From Azospirillum oleiclasticum (GTDB taxonomy: Bacteria; Pseudomonadota; Alphaproteobacteria; Azospirillales; Azospirillaceae): a stretch of 64,000 nt of DNA. Shown here piece after piece: positions 16,215 through 24,282 of the stretch; the stretch's first letter is position 1, and every line of letters begins with the position of its first letter. The stretch is from positions 124,001-188,000 of the forward strand of contig NZ_JABFFR010000007.1 of the NCBI RefSeq assembly GCF_013423485.1, written 5' to 3'. The translations under genes were made by a program, and so were the position numbers. Below the pieces are notes generated by a model. The model saw only the letters and a list, made by a program, of their open reading frames with translations. It made no database searches and was not told where the DNA came from.

Positions 16215-16895
16215 CTAGAAGCTCAGGAACGGGTTGAGGAAGCGCCCGACCGCCCCGGTCAGCCGCAGCGGCCCGACGGTGACGGACAGACACAGGCACC
16301 CCTCCGGATCCGCCACCGGCTGGTGGTCGATGGACGCGTCGCCGAAGGACAGGTCGCCGCGCGCGAAGGCCCCCAGCTCGTCGCGGAAGCCGCCGTCGAG
16401 CACGACCGTGATCTCCACCCCGGCGTGGGTGTGGCGGGGCATGGGCAGGTTGCCGCGCATCCGCATCAGCCGCGCCTTGGCGGCCGTCCCGCCCGACCGG
16501 CCGGCACCGCCGACCGGCACCACGGCGCAGCTCATCCCCGGCACCATCGGCGTCCAGCGCAGCGTGCGACCGTCCGCCCCGGCGTAACGGCGCAGCGGCT
16601 CCGGGAACAGCGGGGTCGCCGCCGGCCGGGACGGCCGGGCGGGCGGGGCGGCGAATCGCGCGTCCACCCGGTCCAGCCGGGCCATCACCGCCTCCAGGCT
16701 GCCGGGTGCCACCGGCTCCGGCTCCAGCCCGTCGAGCAGCGCGCCGCCGACCGCCTCCATCTCCGCCACGGCGTGACGGCAGGCGGGGCAGCAGGCGAGG
16801 TGGGTGGCGATGGCGAGCGCCACCGGCTCGGCCAGCAGGCCGCTGGCGTAGTCGAGAAGCAGGGCCTCCCCCGGATGATGCCGCGGCAGGGTCAT
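16215..16895 (-). CDS. chrR: ChrR-family anti-sigma factor (zinc-binding ASD plus cupin)
   Basis: 226 residues. The N-terminal zinc anti-sigma domain has His32-x3-Cys36-x2-Cys39 plus His6, the four ligands of the ChrR family; residues about 110-205 form a cupin with the ligand pattern PRHTHAGVE. In Rhodobacter sphaeroides ChrR holds the sigma factor RpoE and lets it go upon singlet oxygen or organic peroxide. The ATG overlaps the stop of the sigma gene (ATGA), as expected for stoichiometric coupling. The protein should be cytoplasmic. Confidence 0.92.
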   Translation of the reverse strand: MTLPRHHPGEALLLDYASGLLAEPVALAIATHLACCPACRHAVAEMEAVGGALLDGLEPEPVAPGSLEAVMARLDRVDARFAAPPARPSRPAATPLFPEPLRRYAGADGRTLRWTPMVPGMSCAVVPVGGAGRSGGTAAKARLMRMRGNLPMPRHTHAGVEITVVLDGGFRDELGAFARGDLSFGDASIDHQPVADPEGCLCLSVTVGPLRLTGAVGRFLNPFLSF

Positions 16896-17467
16896 TGCTC
16901 GTCCCTCAACGCCTTGCGCAGCCGGTCCATGGCGAGACGCAGCCGCGACTTGACGGTGCCGAGCGGCAGGCCCCGCTCCACCGCGATCACGCTGTGCGGC
17001 TTGTCCTCGAAATAGGCGAGGTGCAGAAGCTCCGCCTGCTCCGGCGGCAGGGTGCGCAGCGCGTCGCGCAGGCGCGCGGTGCTCTGCGCCGCCTCGATCA
17101 TCCGATCGGCGGCCTCCGCCGGATCGGGAACGAGGGCGGGGTCGTCCGGGTCGATCTCCGGCCGGTGCTCGCGACGCAGCGAATCGACGCGCTTGTTGCG
17201 GGCGATGGTGAAGATCCAGGTGCTGGCCGAGGCCTGACGCGGGTCGAAACTGTCCGCGCGGCGCCACACCATCAGCATGGCTTCCTGCACCAGCTCCTCG
17301 CAGCCGACCGGGTCGGCGCCGAGACGGCGCAGATAGGCCTTCAGCCGCGGGGCGAAATGGCCGAACAGGGCGGCGAAGGCGACGCGGTCGCGGTCGCGGC
17401 CGACCGACACCAGCAGGTCGTCCATGGATGGCGCCGCATCGGCCGCCGGGGATGCGGGATCACTCAT
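16892..17467 (-). CDS. rpoE: ECF RNA polymerase sigma factor, RpoE/ChrR (ECF11) type
   Basis: 191 residues from the ATG at 17467. Region 2 (EELVQEAMLMVWRRADSFD, then STWIFTIARNKRVDSLRR) and region 4 (LPPEQAELLHLAYFEDK, LPLGTVKSRLRLAMDRLR) are intact. With its ChrR partner it should drive a photo-oxidative or peroxide stress regulon. The frame is open to an ATG at 17566 with an AGGA sequence before it, giving 224 residues, but that AGGA lies inside the predicted RpoE-type -10 and the extra 33 residues are not family-like, so the shorter start is preferred. Confidence 0.9.
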   Translation of the reverse strand: MSDPASPAADAAPSMDDLLVSVGRDRDRVAFAALFGHFAPRLKAYLRRLGADPVGCEELVQEAMLMVWRRADSFDPRQASASTWIFTIARNKRVDSLRREHRPEIDPDDPALVPDPAEAADRMIEAAQSTARLRDALRTLPPEQAELLHLAYFEDKPHSVIAVERGLPLGTVKSRLRLAMDRLRKALRDEQ

Positions 17468-17573
17468 GCCCGCATTGAAGGCGAACACGCCGCCGCGCAC
17501 AAGCCGGACCTGACGCAGGGTGGGCGCGTCCGGCGCCTGCGTCGCTTCCCGTTCGATTGGTCTCATGCCTGGT

Positions 17574-17602
17574 TCCTACGCAAGCATGGGCTGGGCGGAT
17601 CA
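17574..17602 (-). promoter_or_regulatory. RpoE-type autoregulatory promoter upstream of the ECF sigma gene
   Basis: On the minus strand TGATCC, 18 bases, TAGGA, close to the TGATCC-N18-TAAGA pattern known for ECF11 targets in Rhodobacter. The transcript would start near 17567, which places the 17566 ATG at the 5' end and leaves a leader of about 100 bases before the ATG at 17467. Confidence 0.6.
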
Positions 17603-17722
17603 CCGGCCCGGCGGCGGGCGCGGCTGTGGCAATCGCCAAGGGCGGGGCGCACCAGGGTTGGAATCCCCTTTGGTGATGGGTTACTGTCCCCGCACACGAT
17701 CCCGCGCACAAAAAATGGAACG

Positions 17723-18253
17723 ATGATGCCCCACAGCACCATCCGCCGCCTTGCCGTCGCCGCGGCCGTTACGGCCACGGTCTCGGTTGGAGCGGCCGCG
17801 GCCGCCGACCCGAAGGTCCTGGGTTCCTTCAAGGACTGGAACGCCTTCTCCTTCGAGGAATCCGGAAACACCGTCTGCTACGCCTCCAGCCAGCCCAAGA
17901 GGAAGGAACCGGCGGCGGCCAAGCGCGGCGACATCTATGTGCTGATCACGCACCGTCCCGCCGAGAAGACCTTCGACGTGGTCAGCTTCATGATGGGCTA
18001 CCCTCTGAAGAAGGGTGTGGACGCCGCGGTGACCATCGACGGCAAGGCCTACTCGCTGTTCACCGACGGGGAGTCGGCCTGGGCCCGCGACACGGAAACC
18101 GACCGCGCGCTGGTGCAGGCGATGAAGGCCGGGCGCAGCATGACCATCAAGGGCACCTCGCAGCGCGGCACGACCACCACCGACACCTACAGCCTGAGCG
18201 GCGTGTCGGACGCCTACGAGGCGATGGGCACGGCCTGCAACGTCAAGCGCTGA
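17723..18253 (+). CDS. IalB-like (invasion-associated locus B) periplasmic protein
   Basis: 176 residues. An N-terminal signal peptide (IRRLAVAAAVTATVSVGAAAAA) is followed by the IalB-type beta domain: GSFKDWNAFSFEESGNTVCYA, FMMGYPL, SLFTDGESAWARD, and a terminal cysteine that may pair with the first. IalB was named for red-cell entry in Bartonella, but the family is widespread in free-living alphaproteobacteria without known biochemical activity. Two ATG codons stand in tandem at 17723 and 17726; the first is used. It is divergent from the ECF sigma gene and might belong to its regulon (inference). Confidence 0.85.
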   Translation: MMPHSTIRRLAVAAAVTATVSVGAAAAADPKVLGSFKDWNAFSFEESGNTVCYASSQPKRKEPAAAKRGDIYVLITHRPAEKTFDVVSFMMGYPLKKGVDAAVTIDGKAYSLFTDGESAWARDTETDRALVQAMKAGRSMTIKGTSQRGTTTTDTYSLSGVSDAYEAMGTACNVKR

Positions 18254-18311
18254 CCGTCCAAGCCATCCGGTGTTTTGACAGGCGGGCGCTTCGCCATTAT
18301 GTAAAGCGCCC

Positions 18312-19475
18312 ATGAGCGCTCCGCACCACGCCACCCTTGCGCCGTCCGCGTCCGACGCGGACGGGCGCACGAATCTCGTCGGCCTCACCCACGAAGAGCT
18401 GGAGGCCGAGCTGGTCGCCTTCGGCCTGGAACGGTTCCGGGCCCGCCAGCTCTGGCACTGGATCTACCACCGCGGCGCCACCGACTTCGCCGTCATGACC
18501 ACGCTGGCGAAGCCGGTGCGGGAGAAGCTGGCGGAAGCCTACGTGGTGTCCCGGCCGACCGCGGTGCGCGACCTGAAGTCGGTCGACGGCACCCGCAAAT
18601 GGTTGCTGCGCATGCCCGACGGGCAGGAGATCGAGACCGTCCACATCCCGGAGGAGGATCGCGGCACGCTCTGCGTCTCCTCGCAGGTCGGCTGCACCCT
18701 CACCTGCCGCTTCTGCCACACCGGCACCCAACGGCTGGTGCGCAACCTGTCGGCGGCGGAGATCGTGGCCCAGGTGATGCTGGCCCGCGACGCGCTGGAC
18801 GAATGGCCGGCCCCGCCCGACGGCCGGATGCTGTCGAACATCGTCATGATGGGCATGGGCGAGCCGCTCTTTAACTACGAGAACGTGGCCCGCGCCCTCA
18901 GGATCGTCATGGACGGCGAGGGCATCGCCATCTCCAAGCGGCGCATCACCCTGTCCACGTCCGGCGTCGTGCCGATGATGCGGCGCTGCGGGGAGGAGCT
19001 GAACGTCAACCTCGCGGTCAGCCTGCACGCGGTGACGGACGAGCTGCGCGACCTGATCATGCCGATCAATCGGAAATACCCGTTGGCCGAGCTGATGGAC
19101 GCCTGCCGCACCTACCCCGGCCTGTCCAACGCGCGGCGCATCACCTTCGAATACGTGATGCTGAAAGGCATCAACGACAGCCTGGCCGACGCCCGCGCGC
19201 TGGTGAAGCTGCTGAAGGGGGTTCCGGCCAAGATCAACCTGATCCCCTTCAATCCCTGGCCCGGCGCGCCCTATGAGCGGTCGACCGACGCGGCCATCCG
19301 CGCCTTCGGCGACTTCGTCAACGCCGCCGGATACGCCAGCCCCATCCGCACCACCCGCGGCGACGACATCATGGCCGCCTGCGGCCAGCTCAAGAGCGAA
19401 AGCCAGCGCCTGTCGGTGGCCGAGCGGGCCGCCATGGAACGGGTGATCGCGGAGAAGGAAGCGGCGCTGGCCTGA
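18312..19475 (+). CDS. rlmN: 23S rRNA (adenine-C2)-methyltransferase (dual-specificity RlmN)
   Basis: 387 residues. This radical-SAM enzyme methylates C2 of A2503 in 23S rRNA and A37 of some tRNAs. The 4Fe-4S cluster motif is Cys128-x3-Cys132-x2-Cys135 (CTLTCRFC). The resolving and methyl-carrying cysteines are Cys121 (TLCVSSQVG) and the cysteine of DIMAACGQL near residue 358. [11 protein letters not shown] and the [15 protein letters not shown] segment complete the SAM and substrate sites. It is a single gene 58 bases after the IalB-like gene. Confidence 0.97.
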   Translation: MSAPHHATLAPSASDADGRTNLVGLTHEELEAELVAFGLERFRARQLWHWIYHRGATDFAVMTTLAKPVREKLAEAYVVSRPTAVRDLKSVDGTRKWLLRMPDGQEIETVHIPEEDRGTLCVSSQVGCTLTCRFCHTGTQRLVRNLSAAEIVAQVMLARDALDEWPAPPDGRMLSNIVMMGMGEPLFNYENVARALRIVMDGEGIAISKRRITLSTSGVVPMMRRCGEELNVNLAVSLHAVTDELRDLIMPINRKYPLAELMDACRTYPGLSNARRITFEYVMLKGINDSLADARALVKLLKGVPAKINLIPFNPWPGAPYERSTDAAIRAFGDFVNAAGYASPIRTTRGDDIMAACGQLKSESQRLSVAERAAMERVIAEKEAALA

Positions 19476-19579
19476 GCGCTGGGCACCGCACCACGCCTGA
19501 CCGAAAGACTGGCCGCGGGAACCTTGCCCCGCACTGGCGCCTTGGAACAGGCGGTTGTCCGCAACACGCCGGTTCCTTC

Positions 19580-20692
19580 ATGACGCCCTGGCTGCGCCGC
19601 CGCGCCCACCGCATCTTCCATCCGCTGGCGGGAGCGGACCTCGTGACACTGTCGACGGTCCTGCGGACCGGCGGCGGGGTGTCCCCGCGCCATCTGCACA
19701 GGGTCGCCACGGCGCTGGGGGCCGGCGTGGTGCGCGCACCGCTCGACGCGATCGAGCGTCGCGCGGCGTCCAGCCGTGCTGAGGATGCCGGGGCCGCCCC
19801 GCCGCTCTTCATCCTCGGACATTGGCGCAGCGGAACCACCCATCTGCTGAACCTGCTGAGCCGGGATTCGCGTTTCGCCGCGCCCGATCCGCTGTCGGTG
19901 GGCCTGCCCTGGGGTTTCCTGGGGCTCTCCCGCTTCTGGCGGGCCCGGCTGGAATCCTGGCTTCCACCCGACCGCATCATCGACAGCATGCCGGTGACGC
20001 CGGACGCACCGCAGGAGGACGAGCTGGCGCTGGGCCTGATGCAGCCCCTGTCCTACTACCACGGCATCTTCTTTCCCGCCGACCTCCGCGGCGCCTTCCG
20101 CCGCGGTGTCCTGTTCGAGGACTGCCCGCCCGGGGCGGTCGCCCGCTGGCGCGACAGCCTCACCCACTATGCGGGAAAGCTGCAGCGGCTGAACGGCGGG
20201 CGCCGCCTCGTCCTGAAGAATCCGGCGCACACCGCGAAGATCCGGCATCTGCGCGCGGTGTGGCCCGACGCCGCCTTCGTTCACATCCACCGCAACCCTT
20301 ACGAGGTCTTCGCATCGACCCGCAGGATGCTGCGCACCCTGCTTCGCGAGTTCGCCTTGCAGGGGTACGACCCGGCCGCGGTCGACGCGCTGGTCCTGGA
20401 CCTGTTTCCCGAGATGATGGCGCGCTACGACGCCGACGTGGCGGAGCTTGCCGGCAACCGCATCGCGGAGCTCCGGTACGAGGAGTTCGTCGCCGAGCCG
20501 CTCGGGCAGCTGGCGCGACTCTACGACCGGCTGGGGCTGGGCGCCTTCGCGGCGGCACGGCCAGCGATCGAGCGGTATCTTGGGGAGGTCCGCGATCACC
20601 GGCCGAACCGCCACACCCTCGACGCCGGCACCCGCCGGCGCGTCGCCGAACGGTGGGCCTTCGCCTTCGAGCGCTGGGATTATCCACGGTAG
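19580..20692 (+). CDS. Sulfotransferase-family protein
   Basis: 370 residues. The 5'-phosphosulfate loop is LGHWRSGTTHLLNLL (about 77-91) and the 3'-phosphate motif IHRNPYEVFASTRRM (about 235-249), as in the bacterial Sulfotransfer_3 group that uses PAPS. Family members sulfate lipids, glycans or small molecules; the acceptor is unknown here. VLKNPAHTAKI carries the conserved K-x-P element. No signal peptide or clear transmembrane segment is seen. No PAPS-synthesis genes are in the window. The gene is followed by a strong terminator. Confidence 0.88.
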   Translation: MTPWLRRRAHRIFHPLAGADLVTLSTVLRTGGGVSPRHLHRVATALGAGVVRAPLDAIERRAASSRAEDAGAAPPLFILGHWRSGTTHLLNLLSRDSRFAAPDPLSVGLPWGFLGLSRFWRARLESWLPPDRIIDSMPVTPDAPQEDELALGLMQPLSYYHGIFFPADLRGAFRRGVLFEDCPPGAVARWRDSLTHYAGKLQRLNGGRRLVLKNPAHTAKIRHLRAVWPDAAFVHIHRNPYEVFASTRRMLRTLLREFALQGYDPAAVDALVLDLFPEMMARYDADVAELAGNRIAELRYEEFVAEPLGQLARLYDRLGLGAFAAARPAIERYLGEVRDHRPNRHTLDAGTRRRVAERWAFAFERWDYPR

Positions 20693-20703
20693 CGCTCAAA
20701 CAG

Positions 20704-20733
20704 AAACCCCCGGCGGTTTCCCGCCGGGGGTTT
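20704..20733. terminator. Bidirectional terminator between sulfotransferase and Bax-inhibitor-1 genes
   Basis: Perfect 13-bp stem AAACCCCCGGCGG / CCGCCGGGGGTTT with a TTTC loop. It is 12 bases after one stop and 28 bases before the convergent one. Confidence 0.85.
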
Positions 20734-20761
20734 CGCGTCTCTCACCCGAAACCGTTGCCGG

Positions 20762-21487
20762 TTACTCTTCGCGCTGACCCAGGAAGTACAGCAGGAACTG
20801 GAACAGGTTGACGAAGTTCAGGTACAGCGCCAGCGCGCCCATCAGGGCCAGCTTGCCGGAGGTCTCGCGGTCGTAGAACTCCGCATACTCCTCCTTGATG
20901 CGCTGGGTGTCGTAGGCGGTCAGGCCGGTGAAGATCACCACGCCGATGGCGGAGATGGCGAACTGCAGGGCCGGCGACTGGAAGAAGATGTTGGCGAGGC
21001 CCGCGATCACGATGCCGATCACGCCCATGATCAGGAAGCTGCCCATCTTGGACAGGTCGGCCTTCGTGGTGTAGCCGTACAGGCTCATTGCCAGGAAGGT
21101 GGCGGCCGTCACGAAGAAGGTCAGCGCGATCGAGGCCCCGGTGAACACCAGGAAGATCGCCGACATCGACAGGCCCATCGCGGCGCAGTAGGCCCACCAG
21201 ACGAGTTGGGCGGTGGCGAAGGACATGCGGTGGATGCCGAAGGACATCACCATCACGAAGCCCAACGGGGCCAGCATCACCACCCACTTCAGGATGCCGG
21301 GCCCGAAGATGGCCTGGAGCATCGCCGGGCTGGACGCCACCAGCATCGCCACAAGGCCGGTGACCACGAGGCCGCCGCCCATGTAGTTGAACACGCGCAG
21401 CATGTGCTGGCGCAGGCCCTCGTCGAAATAGCCCCGGTCGATCGCGCGGCCCGCACTGGCGTATCGCTGGAAGATCGGGTCAGCCAT
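20762..21487 (-). CDS. Bax inhibitor-1 / YccA family membrane protein
   Basis: 241 residues with seven hydrophobic segments between about 35 and 238. The N-terminus (MADPIFQRYASAGRAIDRGY) and the terminal FVNLFQFLLYFLG are typical of the alphaproteobacterial BI-1 group. The aspartate pair thought to gate calcium leak in BsYetJ is represented by TAYDTQRIKEEYAE. Bacterial members are linked to calcium leak and membrane-protease (FtsH) control. The gene has its own leader with a large hairpin (21509-21559). Confidence 0.92.
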   Translation of the reverse strand: MADPIFQRYASAGRAIDRGYFDEGLRQHMLRVFNYMGGGLVVTGLVAMLVASSPAMLQAIFGPGILKWVVMLAPLGFVMVMSFGIHRMSFATAQLVWWAYCAAMGLSMSAIFLVFTGASIALTFFVTAATFLAMSLYGYTTKADLSKMGSFLIMGVIGIVIAGLANIFFQSPALQFAISAIGVVIFTGLTAYDTQRIKEEYAEFYDRETSGKLALMGALALYLNFVNLFQFLLYFLGQREE

Positions 21488-21508
21488 GGTCGTCCCCTGA
21501 TAGAGCAG

Positions 21509-21559
21509 TTGAAACCCCTGTTGACGCTCATATTGGAGAAGCGGACAGGGGCTTCAACA
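21509..21559 (-). promoter_or_regulatory. Leader hairpin upstream of the Bax-inhibitor-1 gene
   Basis: Arms 21546-21559 (GTTGAAGCCCCTGT on the minus strand) and 21509-21522 (ACAGGGGTTTCAAC) pair over 14 bp with one G-U, loop 23 bases, ending 22 bases before the ATG. It is either an mRNA structure near the ribosome site or a dyad for a regulator. Confidence 0.5.
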
Positions 21560-21640
21560 GGATTCGCAGTAACCGCGGGCGCATGACAAACATTTCATGG
21601 AGCCGTCATCCGCCTTCCGTTGGTGCGGTTGCGTCGTGGA

Positions 21641-24196
21641 CTAATCGTTGCGCAGCAGGGGTGCGGCCGGCTGGCCCAGCGCCCGCCACGTCCCGGCGAA
21701 GCCGAAGGCCAGCGTGATGGTGGTGCAGAGCAGCGCGGTGGACAGCACCGCCGACGGCAGGAAGGTCCACTCCCAGCTCATGACCTGCGTCAGCACCGCC
21801 CAGGCGGTCAGCGTGCCGATCGCCCCGGCGATGGCCGCGGTGATCAGGCCGAGCAGCCCGTATTCCAGCAGGAAGGCGCGCAGCACGTCGCGCCGTGTGG
21901 CACCCAGCACCTTGAGCACCACGGCGTCGTAGACGCGGCGCCGGTGCCCGGCGGCGACGGCACCGGCCAGCACCAGCGTGCCGGCCACCAGCGTGATGGC
22001 GGCGGTCAGCCGCACCGCCGTGCCGATGTGGCCGAGCATGGTGCCGACCGTGTCCAGCGCGTCCTTCACCCGGATCGACGTGACGTTGGAGAAGCGGTTC
22101 AGCACGGTGCGCTGGATCGCCGCCTCCGCCTCCGGGGTCGACTGCACGGTGGCGAGCCAGGTCTGCGGCGCGCCCTCCAGCAGGCCGGGTGAGAAGACGA
22201 TGGTGAAGTTCAGGCGCATGGTGGTGAAGTCGATGTCGCGCACGACCGCCACCTCCGCCTCCAGGTTGCGGCCGAGGATGTTGATGCCGAGCTTCGCCCC
22301 CGGCCCGATGCCGAAGGCCTTGGCGATGTTGTCGTCGATGGCGACCAGCGGTTTGCCCCGGTAATCCGGCGCCCACCAGGAACCCGCGATGATGGTGGAG
22401 CGCGCCGGCGCGTCGGCGGCGTAGGTGATGCCGCGGTCGCCGTTCAGCACCCAGGCGTGCTCCTTGTCCACCACCGCTTGCTCCGCCTCCACCCCGTTGA
22501 CGGTGGCGATGCGTCCGCGCAGCGACGGCACCGCCTGCAGGTCGTGGGCGCCGGGAATTGCCAGCACCGTGTCGCGGAAGGGCTGGAGCTGGTCGGGCTG
22601 GATGTCGATGAAGAAGAAGCTGGGCGCGTCGGTCGGCAGCGTCTCCGTCACCCGGCGGGAGAAGTTGCCCTCGATCAGCGCGATGGCGACCAGCACGGTG
22701 AGGCCGAGGCCCAGCGACAGCACCACGCTGCCGGTCGGGTTGCCCGGCCGGTGCAGGTTGGCGACCGCCAGCCGCAGCCCCGGCTCGCGCAGCCGCCCCA
22801 CCCGGGCGGCCCCGCGGGTGACCAGCCACGCCGCCGCACGGAAGGCGGCGAAGGTGGCGATGGAGCCGCCGACGAAGGCCGCCGCGAAGACCCGGTTATC
22901 GGCGCTCAGCACCGCCAGCCCGGCGAGCGCCAGGGCGGCGGCAACCATGGCCGCGATGTAGCTGGCGCGCGGGCGCCCGGCGGCCGGGGCCACCACGTCG
23001 CGGAACAGGGCGGCGGCCGGTACCTCCCGCGCCCGTCCCAGCGGCCACAGCGAGAAGGTGAGCGCGGTCAACAGCCCGAAGACGGCGGCGATCAGCAGCG
23101 CGCCCGGATAGACCCCGATGCGCGCGGTCACCGGCAGCAGCCCTTCCAGCGCACGGCCGATCAGCAGCGGTGCGGCCGCCCCCACGGCCAGCCCGATCAC
23201 GATGCCGATCCCGGCCAGCGCCAGGATCTGGATCAGATAGACCTGGAAGACGAGATTGCCGGGCGCGCCCAGGCATTTCAGCGTCGCCACCGTGCCGGCC
23301 CGCTGGTCGAGGTGGCTGCGCACGGCATTGCCCACCCCCACCCCGCCGACCAGCAGCGCCGTCAGCCCGACCAGCGTCAGGAACAGGGTCATCCGCTCGA
23401 TGAAGCGGGCGATCTGCGGCGACGCGTTGGTGAAGTCGCGCACCCGCCAGCCGGCGTCGGGGAAGCGGTCGTGCAACGCCTTCTGCCAGGCGTCGAGATC
23501 GGTGCCGGCGGGCAGCGCCAGCTTGGCGTTCCAATAGACGAGGCTGCCGGGCTGGAACAGGCCGGACTCGGCCATCGAGTCGAGGCTGACCATCAGCCGC
23601 GGCCCGAGGCTGAAGGTGCCGGACGCGGCGCGGTCCGGCTCCCGCTCGATGACGCCGCGGATGGCGAAGCTGGCCTCCCCCACCCGGATGCTGTCACCGA
23701 CCTTCAGGCCGGTGCGGTCGAGCACCGTGTCCTCGACCACCGCGCCCCATTGGCCGTCGCGCAGGGCGATGGCGTCGTGCAGGTCGCCGCCGCCGCGCAG
23801 GCTCACACTGCCGTAGAGCGGGTAGACGCCGTCCACCGCCTTCAGCTCGACCAGGGAGGAGGCGGTCTCGTCCGGCTTGCGGGCCATGGCGCGCAGCTCC
23901 GCCTGCATCGACAGGCGGCCGGACGCCGTCAGGTGGGCCGTCTCCTCCGGCGCGAAGCCGCTGTAGATCTTCCGCAGAGCCAGATCGCCGCCGAGGATGG
24001 CGCGGCCGTCGCTGCGCAGGCCGTCCAGGATGCCGTCGGACACCGACTGCACCGCGGCGACGGCGGCCACGCCCAGCGCCAGACAGGCGAGGAAGATGCG
24101 GAAGCCCTTCAGCCCTCCGCGCAGCTCGCGCCGGGCGAGTCGGAAGGCGAGGCCGAGGCCGGCAGGAAATCGGGACACGGCGGTGGGAGCGGGCAC
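21641..24196 (-). CDS. FtsX-like ABC transporter permease (YbbP type)
   Basis: 851 residues. One N-terminal membrane segment (residues about 32-55), a periplasmic domain, a three-helix FtsX core at about 265-385, further helices at about 415-460 and 495-515, a second periplasmic domain, and a final FtsX core at about 730-845. This two-FtsX, ten-helix layout is that of YbbP, partner of the ATPase YbbA. The pair belongs to the MacB/LolCDE-like superfamily and is thought to extract or move lipophilic or cell-envelope substrates rather than transport across the membrane. In many genomes it is next to tesA, as here. Confidence 0.9.
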   Translation of the reverse strand: MPAPTAVSRFPAGLGLAFRLARRELRGGLKGFRIFLACLALGVAAVAAVQSVSDGILDGLRSDGRAILGGDLALRKIYSGFAPEETAHLTASGRLSMQAELRAMARKPDETASSLVELKAVDGVYPLYGSVSLRGGGDLHDAIALRDGQWGAVVEDTVLDRTGLKVGDSIRVGEASFAIRGVIEREPDRAASGTFSLGPRLMVSLDSMAESGLFQPGSLVYWNAKLALPAGTDLDAWQKALHDRFPDAGWRVRDFTNASPQIARFIERMTLFLTLVGLTALLVGGVGVGNAVRSHLDQRAGTVATLKCLGAPGNLVFQVYLIQILALAGIGIVIGLAVGAAAPLLIGRALEGLLPVTARIGVYPGALLIAAVFGLLTALTFSLWPLGRAREVPAAALFRDVVAPAAGRPRASYIAAMVAAALALAGLAVLSADNRVFAAAFVGGSIATFAAFRAAAWLVTRGAARVGRLREPGLRLAVANLHRPGNPTGSVVLSLGLGLTVLVAIALIEGNFSRRVTETLPTDAPSFFFIDIQPDQLQPFRDTVLAIPGAHDLQAVPSLRGRIATVNGVEAEQAVVDKEHAWVLNGDRGITYAADAPARSTIIAGSWWAPDYRGKPLVAIDDNIAKAFGIGPGAKLGINILGRNLEAEVAVVRDIDFTTMRLNFTIVFSPGLLEGAPQTWLATVQSTPEAEAAIQRTVLNRFSNVTSIRVKDALDTVGTMLGHIGTAVRLTAAITLVAGTLVLAGAVAAGHRRRVYDAVVLKVLGATRRDVLRAFLLEYGLLGLITAAIAGAIGTLTAWAVLTQVMSWEWTFLPSAVLSTALLCTTITLAFGFAGTWRALGQPAAPLLRND

Positions 24197-24210
24197 GGGA
24201 CGATCCTGAA

Positions 24211-24273
24211 TAGGCGGGGCCTGATTAGGCGGGGCCTGGGTCGGCGGAGGTGGGTGGTGGAGGTGGGTGGTGG
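24211..24273. repeat. Two short tandem repeats in the gap between the ABC ATPase and permease genes
   Basis: TAGGCGGGGCCTG occurs at 24211-24223 and 24226-24238, and GGAGGTGGGTGGTGG at 24246-24260 and 24259-24273. The plus strand is very G-rich. The two minus-strand genes flanking it are otherwise expected to be one operon, so the repeats lie in the intercistronic mRNA. Confidence 0.6.
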
Positions 24274-24282
24274 ACGGGGGCT

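Noticed and set aside
13317..17015. A 1232-codon open frame on the plus strand
   Set aside because: It runs antisense through the asparaginase, nicotinamidase, queuosine-salvage and chrR genes, all with clear families; long antisense frames are expected at this GC content.
24246..24273. CRISPR-like short repeats
   Set aside because: Only two overlapping copies without spacers; no cas gene anywhere in the window.
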